Notes: generated by a model not told the origin, from the sequence alone. Positions 34,107 to 45,569 are shown, counted from the stretch's first letter. The stretch: 64,000 nt of DNA from Ochrobactrum teleogrylli (GCF_006376685.1 NZ_VEWL01000006.1:1-64000), one strand, 5' to 3'. Program-made: numbers and translations.

Positions 34107-34292
34107 CGCTTTCCGAATTCCATTCGGGTGTAGCGGCTTCGTCCATCGATGTCGCGTCGCGTGGATGTTTTGTTAGGCGATTATTTCCGGGTCTCAGCCA
34201 TGGGACTCGGATATATTTGCTTTAACGCCCGGGGCGTCTTCCATTTGAAACACGCATTGCGGCGACCTATTTGTGCTTGATGATGGAGCGCA

Positions 34293-35756
34293 ATGTCTCT
34301 GCACTCCCCGGAGAAAATTTATTTGTCCAAATTCAAGGATAAAAACGCGTCGTCCTTCGACGCGCATAAAGACGATGCGAACAAAGGCTACGGCCTTTCC
34401 GAGCAAGAACCGACCAGAGCTGCCGTCGTCGTTCCCATTTTGCCGGAGCGCTATAGTGCGAACGGCTCGGGCGATGAAGGCGCGCGTACGCAGTTTCAGC
34501 GCTCGAACGAAGCACGTCTGGAAGAAGCGGTCGGTTTGGCGCGCGCCATCGATCTGGAAATCATTCACGCAGAAGTGGCGATTGTCACCAATCCACGGCC
34601 CGCAACCTTGCTTGGTGCAGGTAAGGTCGAAGCCATTGCCGATACGGTCAAGGAAAACGATATCGGGCTGGTCATTGTCGATCATGCTTTGACACCGGTA
34701 CAGCAGCGCAATCTCGAAAAGGAATGGAACGTCAAGGTCATCGACCGCACGGGGCTGATTCTTGAGATTTTCGGTGAACGTGCGCGCACCAAGGAAGGCG
34801 CGCTGCAGGTCGAACTGGCGCATCTGAATTATCAGAAGGGCCGACTGGTTCGCAGCTGGACCCACCTGGAGCGTCAGCGCGGCGGTGGCGGCTTCCTCGG
34901 CGGTCCGGGTGAAACGCAGATCGAAGCCGACCGTCGCTTGTTGCAGGACAAGATTCTGAAGATCAAGCGCGAACTGGAAACCGTGGTGCGCACCCGCACA
35001 CTGCACCGACAGAAGCGGCGCAAGGTTCCGCATCCGATTGTCGCCCTTGTCGGCTATACCAATGCCGGGAAATCCACGCTGTTCAATCGTATGACCGGTG
35101 CCGAGGTGCTGGCCGAAGACATGCTCTTCGCCACGCTCGATCCGACTTTGCGACGCATTCGTCTGCCGCATGGCGAGACGGTGATCCTGTCTGATACAGT
35201 TGGATTCATTTCCAACCTGCCGCACCATCTCGTGGCTGCCTTCCGCGCGACGCTGGAAGAAGTGGTGGAAGCCGATCTCATTTTGCATGTGCGCGATATT
35301 TCTGATCCGGACAATGCCGCGCAGGCTGAAGATGTCGAGAATATTCTGGCTGGTCTCGGGATTGAGCCGCAGGACCGCAAGCGCGTCGTCGAAATCTGGA
35401 ACAAGATTGACAATCTGGACGAAAGCGGGCGTGAAGCGGCGCTGCGTCTGGCCGCAGCCGGCGGTGATGAAGGCCGCCCCATCCCCCTGTCAGCCATCAC
35501 AGGCGAGGGCGTTGATCGCTTGCTAAACCTGATCGAAACGCGGATAGCGGGCGTGCTTGGCACGGTGGATGTCGTTCTGTCGCCTTTCGAGTTGCACATA
35601 TTGAACTGGATTTACCAGCACGGCAGTGATGTGCAACGCGAAGATCTCGAAGACGGTTCGGTCCGGGTGCAGGCGCGTCTGACCGAAGTGGCGCGCAAGA
35701 CGCTGGACGAAAAGCGCGGCATCAAGCCGGAGAAGCCGGAAAACGACTGGGAGTAG
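34293..35756 (+). CDS. hflX: GTPase HflX, 487 aa
   Basis: Ribosome-associated GTPase that rescues or splits stalled ribosomes. N-terminal HflX domain with HAEVAIVTNPRPATLLGAGK, then GGGGFLGGPGETQIEADRR, and a G domain with GYTNAGKSTLFN (G1), DTVGFI (G3) and NKID (G4). N-terminal extension of about 45 residues; the ATG has weak RBS and start is uncertain. Usual neighbour of hfq. Confidence 0.93.
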   Translation: MSLHSPEKIYLSKFKDKNASSFDAHKDDANKGYGLSEQEPTRAAVVVPILPERYSANGSGDEGARTQFQRSNEARLEEAVGLARAIDLEIIHAEVAIVTNPRPATLLGAGKVEAIADTVKENDIGLVIVDHALTPVQQRNLEKEWNVKVIDRTGLILEIFGERARTKEGALQVELAHLNYQKGRLVRSWTHLERQRGGGGFLGGPGETQIEADRRLLQDKILKIKRELETVVRTRTLHRQKRRKVPHPIVALVGYTNAGKSTLFNRMTGAEVLAEDMLFATLDPTLRRIRLPHGETVILSDTVGFISNLPHHLVAAFRATLEEVVEADLILHVRDISDPDNAAQAEDVENILAGLGIEPQDRKRVVEIWNKIDNLDESGREAALRLAAAGGDEGRPIPLSAITGEGVDRLLNLIETRIAGVLGTVDVVLSPFELHILNWIYQHGSDVQREDLEDGSVRVQARLTEVARKTLDEKRGIKPEKPENDWE

Positions 35757-35899
35757 CACTACAGTTGCAAATTCGTCAGGTCGTGGCGAACCGAGTGGTT
35801 TTCGAGCACCGGAGCGGAGCGTACTTTTGGGTACGTGAGCACCGGAACACAGGAAATTGCTCATTGCAGACCGACCTCACGAAGAATGCAACTATAGTG
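35757..35899. repeat. Large imperfect inverted repeat between hflX and clpP
   Basis: CACTACAGTTGCAAATTCGT (from 35757) mirrors the segment ending TGCAACTATAGTG at 35899; AGGTCG/CGACCT extend the arms inward to about 27 bases. The interior has two GAGCACCGGA units and a GTAC-rich hairpin (35820-35836). It resembles the palindromic repeats scattered in Brucella genomes (Bru-RS type), but identity cannot be confirmed. It starts right after the hflX stop codon. Confidence 0.6.
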
Positions 35900-36020
35900 T
35901 TAGTCATGATTCCGTGAGGAACCGAGCACCACTTGCGGAACAGGGGCGCAACGCCCTATGTATGGAAGTCCGACGATTCAAATCCACTCAATACGCATCC
36001 AATATATGCAGAGGCCCATA

Positions 36021-36650
36021 ATGAGAGATCCGATTGAAACCGTCATGAACCTCGTGCCGATGGTGGTCGAGCAGACCAACCGCGGCGAGCGGGCCTATGA
36101 TATTTTCTCGCGCCTTCTGAAAGAACGCATCATCTTCGTCAACGGACCGGTTGAAGACGGCATGTCGATGCTGGTCTGCGCGCAGCTTCTCTTCCTCGAA
36201 GCCGAGAATCCGAAGAAAGAGATCAACATGTACATCAACTCGCCCGGTGGCGTGGTGACGTCCGGCATGGCGATCTATGACACGATGCAGTTCATCCGTC
36301 CGCCGGTATCCACGCTCTGCATGGGCCAGGCCGCGTCGATGGGCTCGCTGCTTCTGACGGCAGGCGCAACCGGCCAGCGTTATGCGCTGCCGAATGCCCG
36401 CATCATGGTCCACCAGCCTTCGGGCGGCTTCCAGGGACAGGCGTCCGACATCGAACGCCACGCGCAGGACATCATCAAGATGAAGCGCCGTCTCAATGAA
36501 GTCTATGTGAAGCACACGGGCCGCGACTACGAAACCATCGAACGCACTCTTGACCGCGATCATTTCATGACCGCTCAGGAAGCGCTCGAATTCGGTCTCA
36601 TCGACAAGGTCGTGGAAGCCCGCGACGTGAGCGCCGACGAATCGAAGTGA
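36021..36650 (+). CDS. clpP: ATP-dependent Clp protease proteolytic subunit, 209 aa
   Basis: Serine protease that forms tetradecamers with Clp[15 protein letters not shown] holds the nucleophile Ser, MVHQPSGG the His, and the Asp lies in the segment [16 protein letters not shown]. The start [10 protein letters not shown] (RBS GAGG) gives the usual length; upstream in-frame ATGs at 35958 and 36006 are not used in related genomes as recalled. Confidence 0.95.
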   Translation: MRDPIETVMNLVPMVVEQTNRGERAYDIFSRLLKERIIFVNGPVEDGMSMLVCAQLLFLEAENPKKEINMYINSPGGVVTSGMAIYDTMQFIRPPVSTLCMGQAASMGSLLLTAGATGQRYALPNARIMVHQPSGGFQGQASDIERHAQDIIKMKRRLNEVYVKHTGRDYETIERTLDRDHFMTAQEALEFGLIDKVVEARDVSADESK

Positions 36651-37033
36651 GCCTGAATCTGGCTCCCTTCCAATTATTGGCCCCTTTTGCCACAAAAGGG
36701 GCTCAATTCTTGGACCAACGTGAAGGTTAATGCGCCGCGTTAAGCATCTGTTGGGCATCAAGGCGCTAAAGTTGGTCAGATCAGGCCGAATCTTTGCCGG
36801 GAACTTATTTTTTGTTTGTTCGACGGTTCAGGTTCTGCAAAAGTCACCAAATGACTCCTTCGGTCGGGGAGTCTACGGTGATTGGAATCCTAGAGACTAC
36901 AGGGGCAGTGCGTATCAACTGTCAATGTGACCGGTAGAAGGTGAGTGTTTCCTTCCGTACTGGGTCCGAACCGGAAGAAACGATCGGAATGAACAGCCCA
37001 AGGTTCGTTTCGGTTTATTGAAAGGAAACTGCA
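36651..37033. other. Intergenic region clpP-clpX, 383 bases
   Basis: Holds the clpP terminator (36680-36702) and then about 330 bases with no supported gene, presumably the clpX promoter and leader. RBS AAAGGA precedes clpX. No heat-shock promoter was recognised with confidence. Confidence 0.5.
36680..36702 (+). terminator. clpP terminator
   Basis: GCCCCTTTT (36680-36688) / AAAAGGGGC (36694-36702), followed by TCAATTCTT. It separates clpP from clpX. Confidence 0.75.
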
Positions 37034-38308
37034 ATGAGCAAAGTCAGCAACAGCGGCGGCGATTCCAAGAATACGCTTTATTGCTCGTTCTGCGGCAAAA
37101 GCCAGCATGAAGTGCGCAAGCTGATTGCAGGCCCGACCGTTTTCATCTGCGACGAATGCGTCGAACTTTGCATGGATATCATCCGCGAGGAAAACAAATC
37201 CTCGATGGTGAAGTCCCGCGAGGGCGTGCCGACGCCGCAGGAAATCATGGCCGTTCTTGACGACTATGTCATCGGCCAGAAGGATGCCAAGCGCGTTCTG
37301 TCGGTCGCGGTGCACAATCACTACAAGCGTCTCGCACATCAGTCGAAGAGCAACGATATAGAACTGGCGAAGTCGAATATTCTTCTCGTCGGTCCGACCG
37401 GCTGCGGCAAGACCTATCTTGCCCAGACGCTCGCTCGCATCATCGACGTGCCATTCACCATGGCTGACGCGACGACGCTGACCGAAGCCGGTTATGTCGG
37501 TGAAGATGTTGAAAACATCATCCTGAAACTGCTTCAGGCTGCTGATTACAACGTCGAACGCGCACAGCGCGGCATCGTCTATATCGACGAAGTGGACAAG
37601 ATCAGCCGCAAGTCCGACAACCCGTCCATCACGCGCGATGTATCGGGCGAGGGCGTGCAGCAGGCACTTCTGAAGATCATGGAAGGTACCGTTGCTTCGG
37701 TTCCTCCGCAGGGCGGTCGCAAGCATCCGCAGCAGGAATTCCTGCAGGTGGATACGACGAACATCCTGTTTATCTGCGGCGGTGCTTTTGCCGGTCTCGA
37801 CAAGATCATCTCCGCTCGTGGCGAAAAGACGTCCATCGGCTTCGGGGCGACTGTCCGCTCGGTTGACGAGCGTCGTATCGGTGCGGTGTTCCGCGAACTG
37901 GAACCGGAGGATCTGCTGAAATTCGGTCTCATTCCGGAATTCGTCGGTCGTCTGCCGGTTATTGCAACGCTCGAGGACCTCGACGTCGATGCACTGGTCC
38001 AGATCCTGACTGAGCCAAAAAATGCGCTAGTGAAGCAGTATCAGCGCCTGTTCGATATGGAAAATGTCGAGCTGGTGTTCCATGACGACGCTCTACGCGC
38101 CATTGCCAACAAGGCAGTTGAACGCAAGACGGGTGCGCGCGGTCTGCGCTCGATCATGGAAAAGATCCTGCTCGACACGATGTTCGAACTGCCGACACTG
38201 GAAGGTGTTCGCGAAGTCGTGATCTCCGGTGATGTCGTGGATGGCAGCGCCCGTCCGCTCTACATCTATGCGGAGCGTCAGGACGAGAAGGGCAATGTTT
38301 CGGCCTAA
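37034..38308 (+). CDS. clpX: ATP-dependent Clp protease ATPase subunit ClpX, 424 aa
   Basis: N-terminal C4 zinc domain ([15 protein letters not shown] ... [10 protein letters not shown]), Walker [12 protein letters not shown], Walker B YIDEVDKI, pore-loop region, IGF loop. Unfolds substrates for ClpP and helps recognise ssrA-tagged proteins. Usual length. Confidence 0.97.
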   Translation: MSKVSNSGGDSKNTLYCSFCGKSQHEVRKLIAGPTVFICDECVELCMDIIREENKSSMVKSREGVPTPQEIMAVLDDYVIGQKDAKRVLSVAVHNHYKRLAHQSKSNDIELAKSNILLVGPTGCGKTYLAQTLARIIDVPFTMADATTLTEAGYVGEDVENIILKLLQAADYNVERAQRGIVYIDEVDKISRKSDNPSITRDVSGEGVQQALLKIMEGTVASVPPQGGRKHPQQEFLQVDTTNILFICGGAFAGLDKIISARGEKTSIGFGATVRSVDERRIGAVFRELEPEDLLKFGLIPEFVGRLPVIATLEDLDVDALVQILTEPKNALVKQYQRLFDMENVELVFHDDALRAIANKAVERKTGARGLRSIMEKILLDTMFELPTLEGVREVVISGDVVDGSARPLYIYAERQDEKGNVSA

Positions 38309-38326
38309 GAGATAGATTTTCTCCTC

Positions 38327-38352
38327 AAAAGGCCGCGAAAGCGGCCTTTTTT
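38327..38352 (+). terminator. clpX terminator
   Basis: AAAAGGCCGC / GCGGCCTTTT with GAAA loop and a T-run; 18 bases after the stop codon. From here to 38612 there is no gene; that stretch must carry the lon promoter. Confidence 0.85.
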
Positions 38353-38612
38353 GTTGCCAGTTTGGCAATTCGCTTTAGTGTTATGGGTTCGAAGCGCTTG
38401 TATCGGAGCATATCCAAAGCGGCATATTGTGCAAATTGCCCGGACGGCGCAGGATAGTTAACGATTCTATGAAAGCCGCCCGAAACTGGCTATTGAATTG
38501 CCGGGCTTGGCTCTCCAAGTATGAACCGAAGCACGCTGTGCGACCTGCCTCATGATGAAAGGGGGCGTCGGCGTGGCAGTCGGGTCGAAAGGCCTGAGAA
38601 AGGACTTGAATT

Positions 38613-41051
38613 ATGACGGGTATTGAAGACAAGACCCTGATGGGTGGAGCAGAAGCGGGCGGTGCAGACGGGCTTTATGCCGTTCTTCCGTTGCGCGATA
38701 TTGTGGTCTTCCCGCACATGATCGTTCCGCTTTTTGTCGGACGCGAAAAGTCTATTCGCGCTCTGGAAGAAGTGATGGGTGTCGACAAGCAGATATTGCT
38801 TGCGACCCAGAAAAATGCTGCCGACGACGATCCGGCGCCGGATGCAATTTATGAAATTGGCACCATTGCCAATGTGCTTCAGCTTTTGAAGCTGCCGGAC
38901 GGCACTGTGAAGGTGCTGGTCGAAGGCACGGCGCGCGCCAAGATTTCCAAGTTTACGGATCGCGAAGACTATCACGAAGCTTACGCTGCGGCTCTGCCGG
39001 AGCCGGAGGAAGATGCCGTTGAAATCGAGGCGCTGGCCCGTTCGGTGGTTTCCGACTTCGAAAACTACGTCAAGCTGAACAAGAAGATTTCGCCGGAAGT
39101 GGTTGGCGCCGCCAGCCAGATCGACGACTATTCCAAGCTTGCCGATACGGTTGCTTCGCATCTCGCGATCAAGATACCTGAAAAGCAGGAAATGCTGTCC
39201 ATTCTCTCGGTGCGTGAGCGTCTGGAGAAGGCTCTTGCCTTCATGGAAGCCGAAATCTCGGTTCTGCAGGTTGAGAAGCGCATCCGCTCGCGCGTCAAGC
39301 GCCAGATGGAGAAGACGCAGCGCGAATATTATCTCAACGAGCAGATGAAGGCGATCCAGAAGGAGCTTGGTGACGGCGAGGACGGTCGCGATGAAGCGGC
39401 TGAACTGGAAGAACGCATCAACAAGACCAAGCTTTCCAAGGAAGCGCGTGAAAAGGCTCAGGCTGAGCTGAAGAAGCTGCGCACCATGAGCCCGATGTCT
39501 GCGGAAGCGACGGTTGTGCGCAACTATCTCGACTGGCTGCTGTCCATTCCATGGGGCAAGAAGTCGAAGGTCAAGCAGGACCTGAACTTTGCGGAAGAAG
39601 TGCTCAACAATGATCACTTCGGTCTCGACAAGGTTAAGGAACGCATCGTCGAGTATCTGGCGGTGCAGGCTCGTTCGACCAAGATCAAGGGCCCGATCAT
39701 TTGCCTCGTCGGACCTCCCGGCGTCGGCAAGACCTCGCTTGCACGTTCGATCGCCAAGGCGACGGGCCGTGAATATGTCCGTATGTCGCTTGGCGGCGTG
39801 CGGGACGAAGCTGAAATCCGCGGTCACCGCCGCACCTATATCGGCTCGATGCCCGGCAAGGTCATCCAGTCGATGAAGAAGGCGAAGAAGTCCAACCCGC
39901 TCTTCCTTCTCGATGAAATCGACAAGATGGGCCAGGATTTCCGTGGTGATCCGTCGTCGGCAATGCTCGAGGTGCTGGATCCAGAACAGAACGCAACCTT
40001 CATGGACCATTACCTTGAGGTTGAGTATGACCTGTCCAACGTCATGTTCGTGACGACCGCCAATACGCTGAACATCCCCGGTCCGTTGCTGGATCGTATG
40101 GAGATCATCCGTATCGCCGGTTACACCGAGGATGAAAAGCTCGAGATCGCCAAGCGGCACCTGCTGCCGAAGGCTATCAAGGACCATGCTTTGCAGCCGA
40201 AGGAGTTCTCGCTCACGGACGATGCATTGCGTAATGTGATCCGCCTTTATACCCGGGAAGCCGGTGTGCGTAGCCTTGAGCGTGAGATGATGACGCTCGC
40301 CCGTAAGGCTGTCACCGAAATCCTGAAGTCGAAGAAGAAGTCGGTGAAGATCACCGACAAGAATCTTTCCGACTATCTGGGTGTGGAGCGTTTCCGCTTT
40401 GGTCAGATCGACGGCGAAGATCAGGTCGGTGTCGTTACCGGCTTGGCCTGGACGGAAGTTGGCGGGGAATTGCTGACCATCGAAGGCGTCATGATGCCCG
40501 GCAAGGGTCGCATGACCGTCACGGGTAACCTGCGTGACGTGATGAAGGAATCGATTTCCGCTGCTGCATCCTATGTCCGCAGCCGAGCAGTTGATTTCGG
40601 CATCGAGCCTCCATTGTTCGACAAGCGCGACATTCACGTCCACGTGCCGGAAGGTGCGACGCCGAAAGACGGTCCGTCCGCAGGTATCGCCATGGTCACG
40701 ACCATCGTTTCCGTGCTGACCGGCATACCGGTTCGCAAGGACATCGCGATGACCGGCGAAGTGACGTTGCGCGGTCGGGTTCTGCCGATCGGTGGCCTGA
40801 AGGAAAAGCTCCTTGCGGCTCTGCGCGGCGGCATCAAGAAGGTTCTGATCCCGGAAGAAAACGCCAAGGATCTGGCGGATATTCCGGACAATGTGAAGAA
40901 CAATCTTGAGATCGTTCCGGTGTCTCGCGTCGGTGAAGTTCTGAAGCACGCGCTCGTGCGTCAGCCCGAACCAATTGAGTGGACCGAGCCTGAAACACCT
41001 GCAAAGGTGCCTTCGGTTGACGATGAAGCAGGCGCCACAACAGCACATTGA
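38613..41051 (+). CDS. lon: ATP-dependent protease Lon, 812 aa
   Basis: LON substrate-binding domain ([20 protein letters not shown]), coiled coil, AAA+ with [15 protein letters not shown] and LLDEIDKM, and C-terminal protease domain with PKDGPSAG (catalytic Ser) and the Lys in the segment [19 protein letters not shown]. Degrades damaged and short-lived regulators. RBS AAGGAC. Usual length. Confidence 0.97.
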   Translation: MTGIEDKTLMGGAEAGGADGLYAVLPLRDIVVFPHMIVPLFVGREKSIRALEEVMGVDKQILLATQKNAADDDPAPDAIYEIGTIANVLQLLKLPDGTVKVLVEGTARAKISKFTDREDYHEAYAAALPEPEEDAVEIEALARSVVSDFENYVKLNKKISPEVVGAASQIDDYSKLADTVASHLAIKIPEKQEMLSILSVRERLEKALAFMEAEISVLQVEKRIRSRVKRQMEKTQREYYLNEQMKAIQKELGDGEDGRDEAAELEERINKTKLSKEAREKAQAELKKLRTMSPMSAEATVVRNYLDWLLSIPWGKKSKVKQDLNFAEEVLNNDHFGLDKVKERIVEYLAVQARSTKIKGPIICLVGPPGVGKTSLARSIAKATGREYVRMSLGGVRDEAEIRGHRRTYIGSMPGKVIQSMKKAKKSNPLFLLDEIDKMGQDFRGDPSSAMLEVLDPEQNATFMDHYLEVEYDLSNVMFVTTANTLNIPGPLLDRMEIIRIAGYTEDEKLEIAKRHLLPKAIKDHALQPKEFSLTDDALRNVIRLYTREAGVRSLEREMMTLARKAVTEILKSKKKSVKITDKNLSDYLGVERFRFGQIDGEDQVGVVTGLAWTEVGGELLTIEGVMMPGKGRMTVTGNLRDVMKESISAAASYVRSRAVDFGIEPPLFDKRDIHVHVPEGATPKDGPSAGIAMVTTIVSVLTGIPVRKDIAMTGEVTLRGRVLPIGGLKEKLLAALRGGIKKVLIPEENAKDLADIPDNVKNNLEIVPVSRVGEVLKHALVRQPEPIEWTEPETPAKVPSVDDEAGATTAH

Positions 41052-41076
41052 CAGTCGGTAAGACGACCAACAAACG

Positions 41077-41103
41077 AAATGCCGGGCCAAAAGCCCGGCA
41101 TTT
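41077..41103. terminator. lon terminator
   Basis: AAATGCCGGGC (41077-41087) / GCCCGGCATTT (41093-41103), perfect 11-bp stem ending in T's, 26 bases after the lon stop. Confidence 0.85.
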
Positions 41104-41229
41104 CTGTGTTTAACCCCAGAAAACCGGGCTTTTTTGCCATTGACAGGCTTGGTTTGGCGAGCGTTTCGAATAAACTCCGCCCAATCCGGTCACGTTATCC
41201 GTTCCGGTAGGTAAAGAAAGGAAATGCCA

Positions 41230-41505
41230 ATGAACAAGAACGAATTGGTTGCCGCAGTCGCGGAAAAGGGCGGTTTGACGAAGGCTGATGCCGGTACGGC
41301 TGTTGACGCTGTGCTTGCTGCTGTCACCGGCGCACTGAAGGCTGGTGAAGAAGTCCGCCTGCCGGGCTTCGGCGTTTTCTCCGTTTCGCACCGTGCAGCT
41401 TCGACCGGCCGCAATCCGTCGACCGGCAAGGAAGTTGCCATTCCGGCTCGCAACGTGCCGAAATTCTCGGCCGGCAAGGGCCTGAAGGATGCCGTCAACG
41501 GCTAA
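41230..41505 (+). CDS. hupB: DNA-binding protein HU, 91 aa
   Basis: MNKNELVAAVAEKGGLTKAD, the DNA-arm RxxRNPxTG (STGRNPSTGKE) and typical end. Nucleoid protein, usual length with start 41230 (RBS AAAGGA). An ATG 6 bases upstream is in frame. Follows lon as in most proteobacteria. Confidence 0.96.
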   Translation: MNKNELVAAVAEKGGLTKADAGTAVDAVLAAVTGALKAGEEVRLPGFGVFSVSHRAASTGRNPSTGKEVAIPARNVPKFSAGKGLKDAVNG

Positions 41506-41602
41506 TGCATGATCTCGGAAAGCCGACAGGCTTTTCGAAGCATTTATGTGTGAAGGCAAGATTTCGGTCGCTGCGGTTTAAACGTAAGCGGCTGTCGAGA
41601 AG

Positions 41603-41625
41603 GCCCGGCTTGTCCGGGCTTTTTT
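41603..41625 (+). terminator. hupB terminator
   Basis: GCCCGG / CCGGGC with CTTGT loop and six T. An upstream imperfect stem (41519-41542, TCGGAAAGCC/GGCTTTTCGA) may be a first one. Confidence 0.75.
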
Positions 41626-41668
41626 CGTTTCAGATACTGCGCCGTCACGGATTTTCCGTTCATCGTGC

Positions 41669-41699
41669 AAAAAAGCCGGGCACAAGGCCCGGCTTTTTT
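41669..41699. terminator. Bidirectional terminator between hupB and uvrA
   Basis: Perfect 13-bp arms AAAAAAGCCGGGC / GCCCGGCTTTTTT around ACAAG; ends uvrA on the minus strand and backs up hupB on the plus strand. Confidence 0.85.
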
Positions 41700-41718
41700 C
41701 CAAATTGTCGAACTGCGC

Positions 41719-44643
41719 TTACTCCGCAGCTTCCGAGTTTCGCTTAGGGCGCCGCTCCAGCAGTTCCTTGAGGAAATGGCCGGTATAGGAGCGCTTTTCC
41801 TTAACGATGTCTTCCGGACGGCCCACAGCAACGATTTCACCGCCGCCATCACCACCTTCTGGACCGAGGTCGATCACCCAGTCGGCAGTCTTGATGACTT
41901 CGAGATTGTGCTCGATCACCACGACCGTATTGCCCTGTTCGACCAGTTCATGCAGCACTTCCAGCAGCTTTGCTACGTCGTGGAAATGCAGACCGGTGGT
42001 GGGCTCATCGAGAATATAAAGCGTGCGTCCGGTTGCGCGACGCGATAGTTCCTTGGCGAGTTTCACACGCTGCGCTTCACCGCCCGAGAGCGTTGTCGCC
42101 TGCTGCCCGACCTTGATATAGCCGAGGCCAACCTTGACCAGCGTTTCCAGCTTGTCGCGTACGGCAGGAACAGCGGAGAAGAACTCCGCGCCTTCCTCGA
42201 CAGTCATATCCAGCACATCGGCGATGGACTTGCCCTTGAACAGCACTTCCAGCGTTTCGCGATTGTAACGCTTGCCGTGGCAGACGTCACAAGTCACGTA
42301 CACATCCGGCAGGAAGTGCATCTCGATCTTAATGACACCGTCGCCCTGACAGGCCTCGCAGCGTCCGCCCTTCACGTTGAAGGAAAAACGACCCGGCTGA
42401 TATCCGCGTGCCTTGGCTTCCGGCAGCCCCGCGAACCAGTCGCGGATCGGCGTGAAGGCGCCGGTATAGGTCGCCGGGTTGGAACGCGGCGTGCGTCCAA
42501 TCGGCGACTGGTCGATATCGATGACCTTGTCGAGGAACTCCAGCCCTTCAATGCGGTCATGCTCTGCCGGATGCTCGCGTGAGCCCATGATGCGGCGCGA
42601 AGCGGCCTTGAACAGCGTTTCGATCAGGAAGGTGGACTTGCCGCCACCCGAAACGCCCGTTACAGCGGTGAAAGTACCGAGCGGAATATCTGCCGAGACA
42701 TTTTTCAGATTGTTGCCGCGCGCACCGACGACGCGGATACGCTTGGTCTTGGAAATCTTGCGGCGTTCCGCCGGAACAGCGACTTCCATAACGCCCGAGA
42801 GATATTTGCCGGTCAGCGAATTGGTATTGGACATGACGTCCTTCGGCGTGCCCTGTGCAATCACCTTGCCGCCATGGACGCCAGCCGCGGGACCAATATC
42901 GACCACATAATCGGCGGTCAGGATCGCGTCTTCATCATGCTCCACCACGATGACCGTATTGCCGAGATCGCGCAGATGACGAAGCGTGTCCAGCAGGCGG
43001 GCATTGTCGCGCTGATGCAGGCCGATGGACGGCTCGTCCAGCACGTAGAGAACGCCAGTCAGGCCAGAGCCGATCTGGGAGGCGAGGCGAATACGCTGGC
43101 TTTCACCCCCGGAAAGCGTGCCGGAATTACGCTCCAGTGTCAGATAATCGAGGCCGACATCATTGAGGAACTGCAGGCGTTCACGGATTTCCTTGAGGAT
43201 GCGCGCTGCAATTTCCCGCTGCTTTTCATTAAAGCTGCCATCGACGTCGCGGAACCAGGCATCTGCCTTGCGGATCGACATTTCGGTGATTTCGCCGATA
43301 TGCTTCATGCCGATTTTCACGGCCAACGCTTCCGGCTTCAGACGATAGCCATTGCAAGCCGGGCAGGGCGTCGAAGACATGAAGCGTTCAATCTCTTCAC
43401 GCGACCATGCAGAATCAGTTTCCTTCCACCGGCGCTCCAGGTTCGGAATCACGCCTTCGAAGGGCTTTGTGGTCTGATAGGACCGCAGGCCGTCGTCATA
43501 CTGAAAGGTGATTTCTTTGCCGTCCGTGCCATGAAGAATGGCGCGTTGCGCTTCCTTGGAAAGATCAGACCAACGGGTGCCGATCTTGAAGCCATAGGCC
43601 TTGCCCAGCGCTTCCAGCGTCTGATTGTAATAAGGTGACGACGACCGCGCCCACGGTGCAATCGCACCATCTTTCAGCGCCGCGCTTTCATCGGGAACAA
43701 TCAGGTTCGGGTCAATGGCTTGCTGCGTGCCGAGACCGTCACAGGTCGGGCAGGCGCCAAAGGGATTGTTGAACGAGAACAGGCGCGGCTCGATTTCCGG
43801 GATCGTGAAACCGGAAACCGGACAGGCGAATTTTTCTGAGAACAGAATGCGCTCGTGGGTCTCGTTGGCCGACTTATTGGCTGCGCCGCCTTCCGCCGTT
43901 TCTTCGGGCGGAAGCGGCTTGTCGGCGAATTCAGCGACGGCCAGACCGTCGGCGAGCTTGAGGCAAGTTTCGAGACTGTCGGCAAGGCGCGAGGTGAGGT
44001 CAGGGCGCACGACGACGCGGTCTACCACCACATCGATATCGTGCTTATATTTCTTATCGAGCGCCGGAACATCGGCAATCTCGTAGAAAGTGCCGTCCAC
44101 CTTGACGCGCTGGAAGCCCTTCTTCTGAAGCTCTGCCAGTTCCTTCTTATATTCGCCCTTACGCCCGCGTACGATCGGCGCCAGAATGTAAAGACGCGTG
44201 CCTTCTTCCAGAGCGATCACACGATCAACCATCTGGCTGACGGTCTGGCTTTCAATGGGAAGGCCAGTTGCAGGCGAATAAGGCACGCCCACACGCGCGA
44301 AAAGAAGGCGCATATAGTCGTAGATTTCGGTGACAGTGCCGACCGTCGAGCGCGGATTACGGCTCGTCGTCTTCTGTTCGATGGAAATGGCGGGCGACAG
44401 ACCATCGATCTGGTCCACATCCGGCTTCTGCATCATTTCCAGAAACTGGCGCGCATAAGCCGAGAGGCTTTCCACGTAACGACGCTGGCCTTCCGCATAA
44501 ATCGTGTCGAAGGCAAGCGACGACTTGCCCGAGCCGGAAAGGCCTGTCATGACGATCAGCTTGTCGCGCGGCAAATCAAGATCGACATTTTTAAGATTGT
44601 GCTCGCGCGCGCCACGTATGGAAATGAATTTCTGATCGCTCAT
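41719..44643 (-). CDS. uvrA: UvrABC excinuclease subunit A, 974 aa
   Basis: Damage recognition in nucleotide excision repair. Two ABC-type ATPase modules: Walker [13 protein letters not shown] and [10 protein letters not shown], signatures LSGGESQRI and LSGGEAQRV, zinc-binding CPACNGYR and CEACQGDG ... CDVCHGKRY. Start [11 protein letters not shown] gives the family length; longer in-frame starts would cross the promoter. A LexA box lies 139 bases upstream. Confidence 0.96.
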   Translation of the reverse strand: MSDQKFISIRGAREHNLKNVDLDLPRDKLIVMTGLSGSGKSSLAFDTIYAEGQRRYVESLSAYARQFLEMMQKPDVDQIDGLSPAISIEQKTTSRNPRSTVGTVTEIYDYMRLLFARVGVPYSPATGLPIESQTVSQMVDRVIALEEGTRLYILAPIVRGRKGEYKKELAELQKKGFQRVKVDGTFYEIADVPALDKKYKHDIDVVVDRVVVRPDLTSRLADSLETCLKLADGLAVAEFADKPLPPEETAEGGAANKSANETHERILFSEKFACPVSGFTIPEIEPRLFSFNNPFGACPTCDGLGTQQAIDPNLIVPDESAALKDGAIAPWARSSSPYYNQTLEALGKAYGFKIGTRWSDLSKEAQRAILHGTDGKEITFQYDDGLRSYQTTKPFEGVIPNLERRWKETDSAWSREEIERFMSSTPCPACNGYRLKPEALAVKIGMKHIGEITEMSIRKADAWFRDVDGSFNEKQREIAARILKEIRERLQFLNDVGLDYLTLERNSGTLSGGESQRIRLASQIGSGLTGVLYVLDEPSIGLHQRDNARLLDTLRHLRDLGNTVIVVEHDEDAILTADYVVDIGPAAGVHGGKVIAQGTPKDVMSNTNSLTGKYLSGVMEVAVPAERRKISKTKRIRVVGARGNNLKNVSADIPLGTFTAVTGVSGGGKSTFLIETLFKAASRRIMGSREHPAEHDRIEGLEFLDKVIDIDQSPIGRTPRSNPATYTGAFTPIRDWFAGLPEAKARGYQPGRFSFNVKGGRCEACQGDGVIKIEMHFLPDVYVTCDVCHGKRYNRETLEVLFKGKSIADVLDMTVEEGAEFFSAVPAVRDKLETLVKVGLGYIKVGQQATTLSGGEAQRVKLAKELSRRATGRTLYILDEPTTGLHFHDVAKLLEVLHELVEQGNTVVVIEHNLEVIKTADWVIDLGPEGGDGGGEIVAVGRPEDIVKEKRSYTGHFLKELLERRPKRNSEAAE

Positions 44644-44781
44644 TCCGCGTCCTGCCTGCTTCGTGATGCCATGGATAGATTGGCCCCGGCGATGAACCGC
44701 CGCGCCAATCCCATAATATGGGGCGAAGCCCTCCAAAGAAGAAGGGGCTTGGTTATCCTAATTTGCGCTCTTGTAGCACCG

Positions 44782-44796
44782 GAACAAATATCGAAC
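44782..44796. promoter_or_regulatory. LexA (SOS) box of uvrA
   Basis: GAAC-AAATATC-GAAC; on the minus strand GTTC-N7-GTTC, the exact alphaproteobacterial LexA consensus. It lies 139 bases from the uvrA start codon, and uvrA is a classical SOS gene. Confidence 0.8.
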
Positions 44797-45025
44797 AACC
44801 AAGCTTCTGATAGGCGATACGAAATGTGAACGCAAGAGCGTTGACTGTCACTCCTGACAGGAGCACACTTCCCCTACTCGCTGATGCGAAGAGGTATTGC
44901 GGAGGGATGACGCGATATCGGCAAGAGGTTCGCAGGAGGCGGGAAATCCGGTAGGGAGGTAAAGGAGCATGAGTCCACCTGACTACACTGCCTAGCTTTC
45001 ACACAGATGAAAGCACAATCGATCT

Positions 45026-45228
45026 TTGTCGCGGATGCGTTCTTTCGCAAGGAATAATACATCGTTGATGAGAAGTTCGATTGCCGAAAATCTATATATG
45101 CGCGGAAAACGATTGGCCGCGTGCCTTCGAGTTCCGAAAGATTTTGTCGACGAATTAATGCCGACATATGAGCTTTGCTCAAACCCCAAGCCCCGCGCGC
45201 CAAAGAAACAGTGAGCGGCGGGGCTTTT
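45026..45228 (+). other. Possible small transcription unit (sRNA or small ORF) with terminator
   Basis: AAGCCCCGC (45188-45196) / GCGGGGCTT (45218-45226) plus TTTT form an intrinsic terminator on the plus strand with no assigned gene before it. A weak ORF (45026-45214, C-terminus PKPRAPKKQ) stops inside the terminator loop, which argues for an sRNA more than for a protein. Start not located. Confidence 0.4.
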
Positions 45229-45367
45229 CATTGTCTGACTGTGACGCGCTTTGTTGTATCTTCGGCTGTCGCTATGCGGCGGGTCAGGCATTCTCCTCGT
45301 TAGTCACTGGACCTCGTTAGAAATGAGGGATGTTTTGTCGATTTGATGCGACAAGCACTTGCATTTT

Positions 45368-45382
45368 GAACAAAACAAGAAC
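45368..45382. promoter_or_regulatory. LexA (SOS) box of ssb
   Basis: GAAC-AAAACAA-GAAC, the same spacing as at uvrA. It is about 190 bases upstream of ssb on a clear run toward it, so ssb is probably SOS-controlled. Confidence 0.75.
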
Positions 45383-45569
45383 ATAAACTCTGTGGACATT
45401 GACCATTCGCCGCCTGGGAAATTGAGCGTGATGCGCGCCAGTCCTGTAAGGTGGATAATTGAGTTTCAGGTGATGGCGCAATTCATGCGCCTGATCCTTC
45501 TTTAGGAAAGCGCTCTTGTGAGGATTTCAGATCCGGCGAGGCGCGCATGAGACCCGGAGTAGGTTTTCG

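Larger units (their letters stand above)
44644..45569. other. Intergenic region uvrA-ssb, 926 bases
   Basis: Holds two LexA boxes (44782-44796 and 45368-45382) and a possible small transcription unit ending in a terminator at 45188-45228. No confident gene. Several short ORFs on both strands lack RBS and known products. Confidence 0.6.

Noticed and set aside
38550..41090. 846-codon open frame antisense to lon
   Set aside because: It is the mirror of a highly conserved gene in GC-rich code; its translation shows no domain and it has no RBS.
43855..44829. 324-codon open frame antisense to uvrA
   Set aside because: It runs across the uvrA start and promoter and encodes nothing recognisable.
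45026..45214. 62-codon ORF as a protein gene
   Set aside because: No RBS, no known product, and its stop codon lies in a terminator loop; kept only as a possible sRNA unit.
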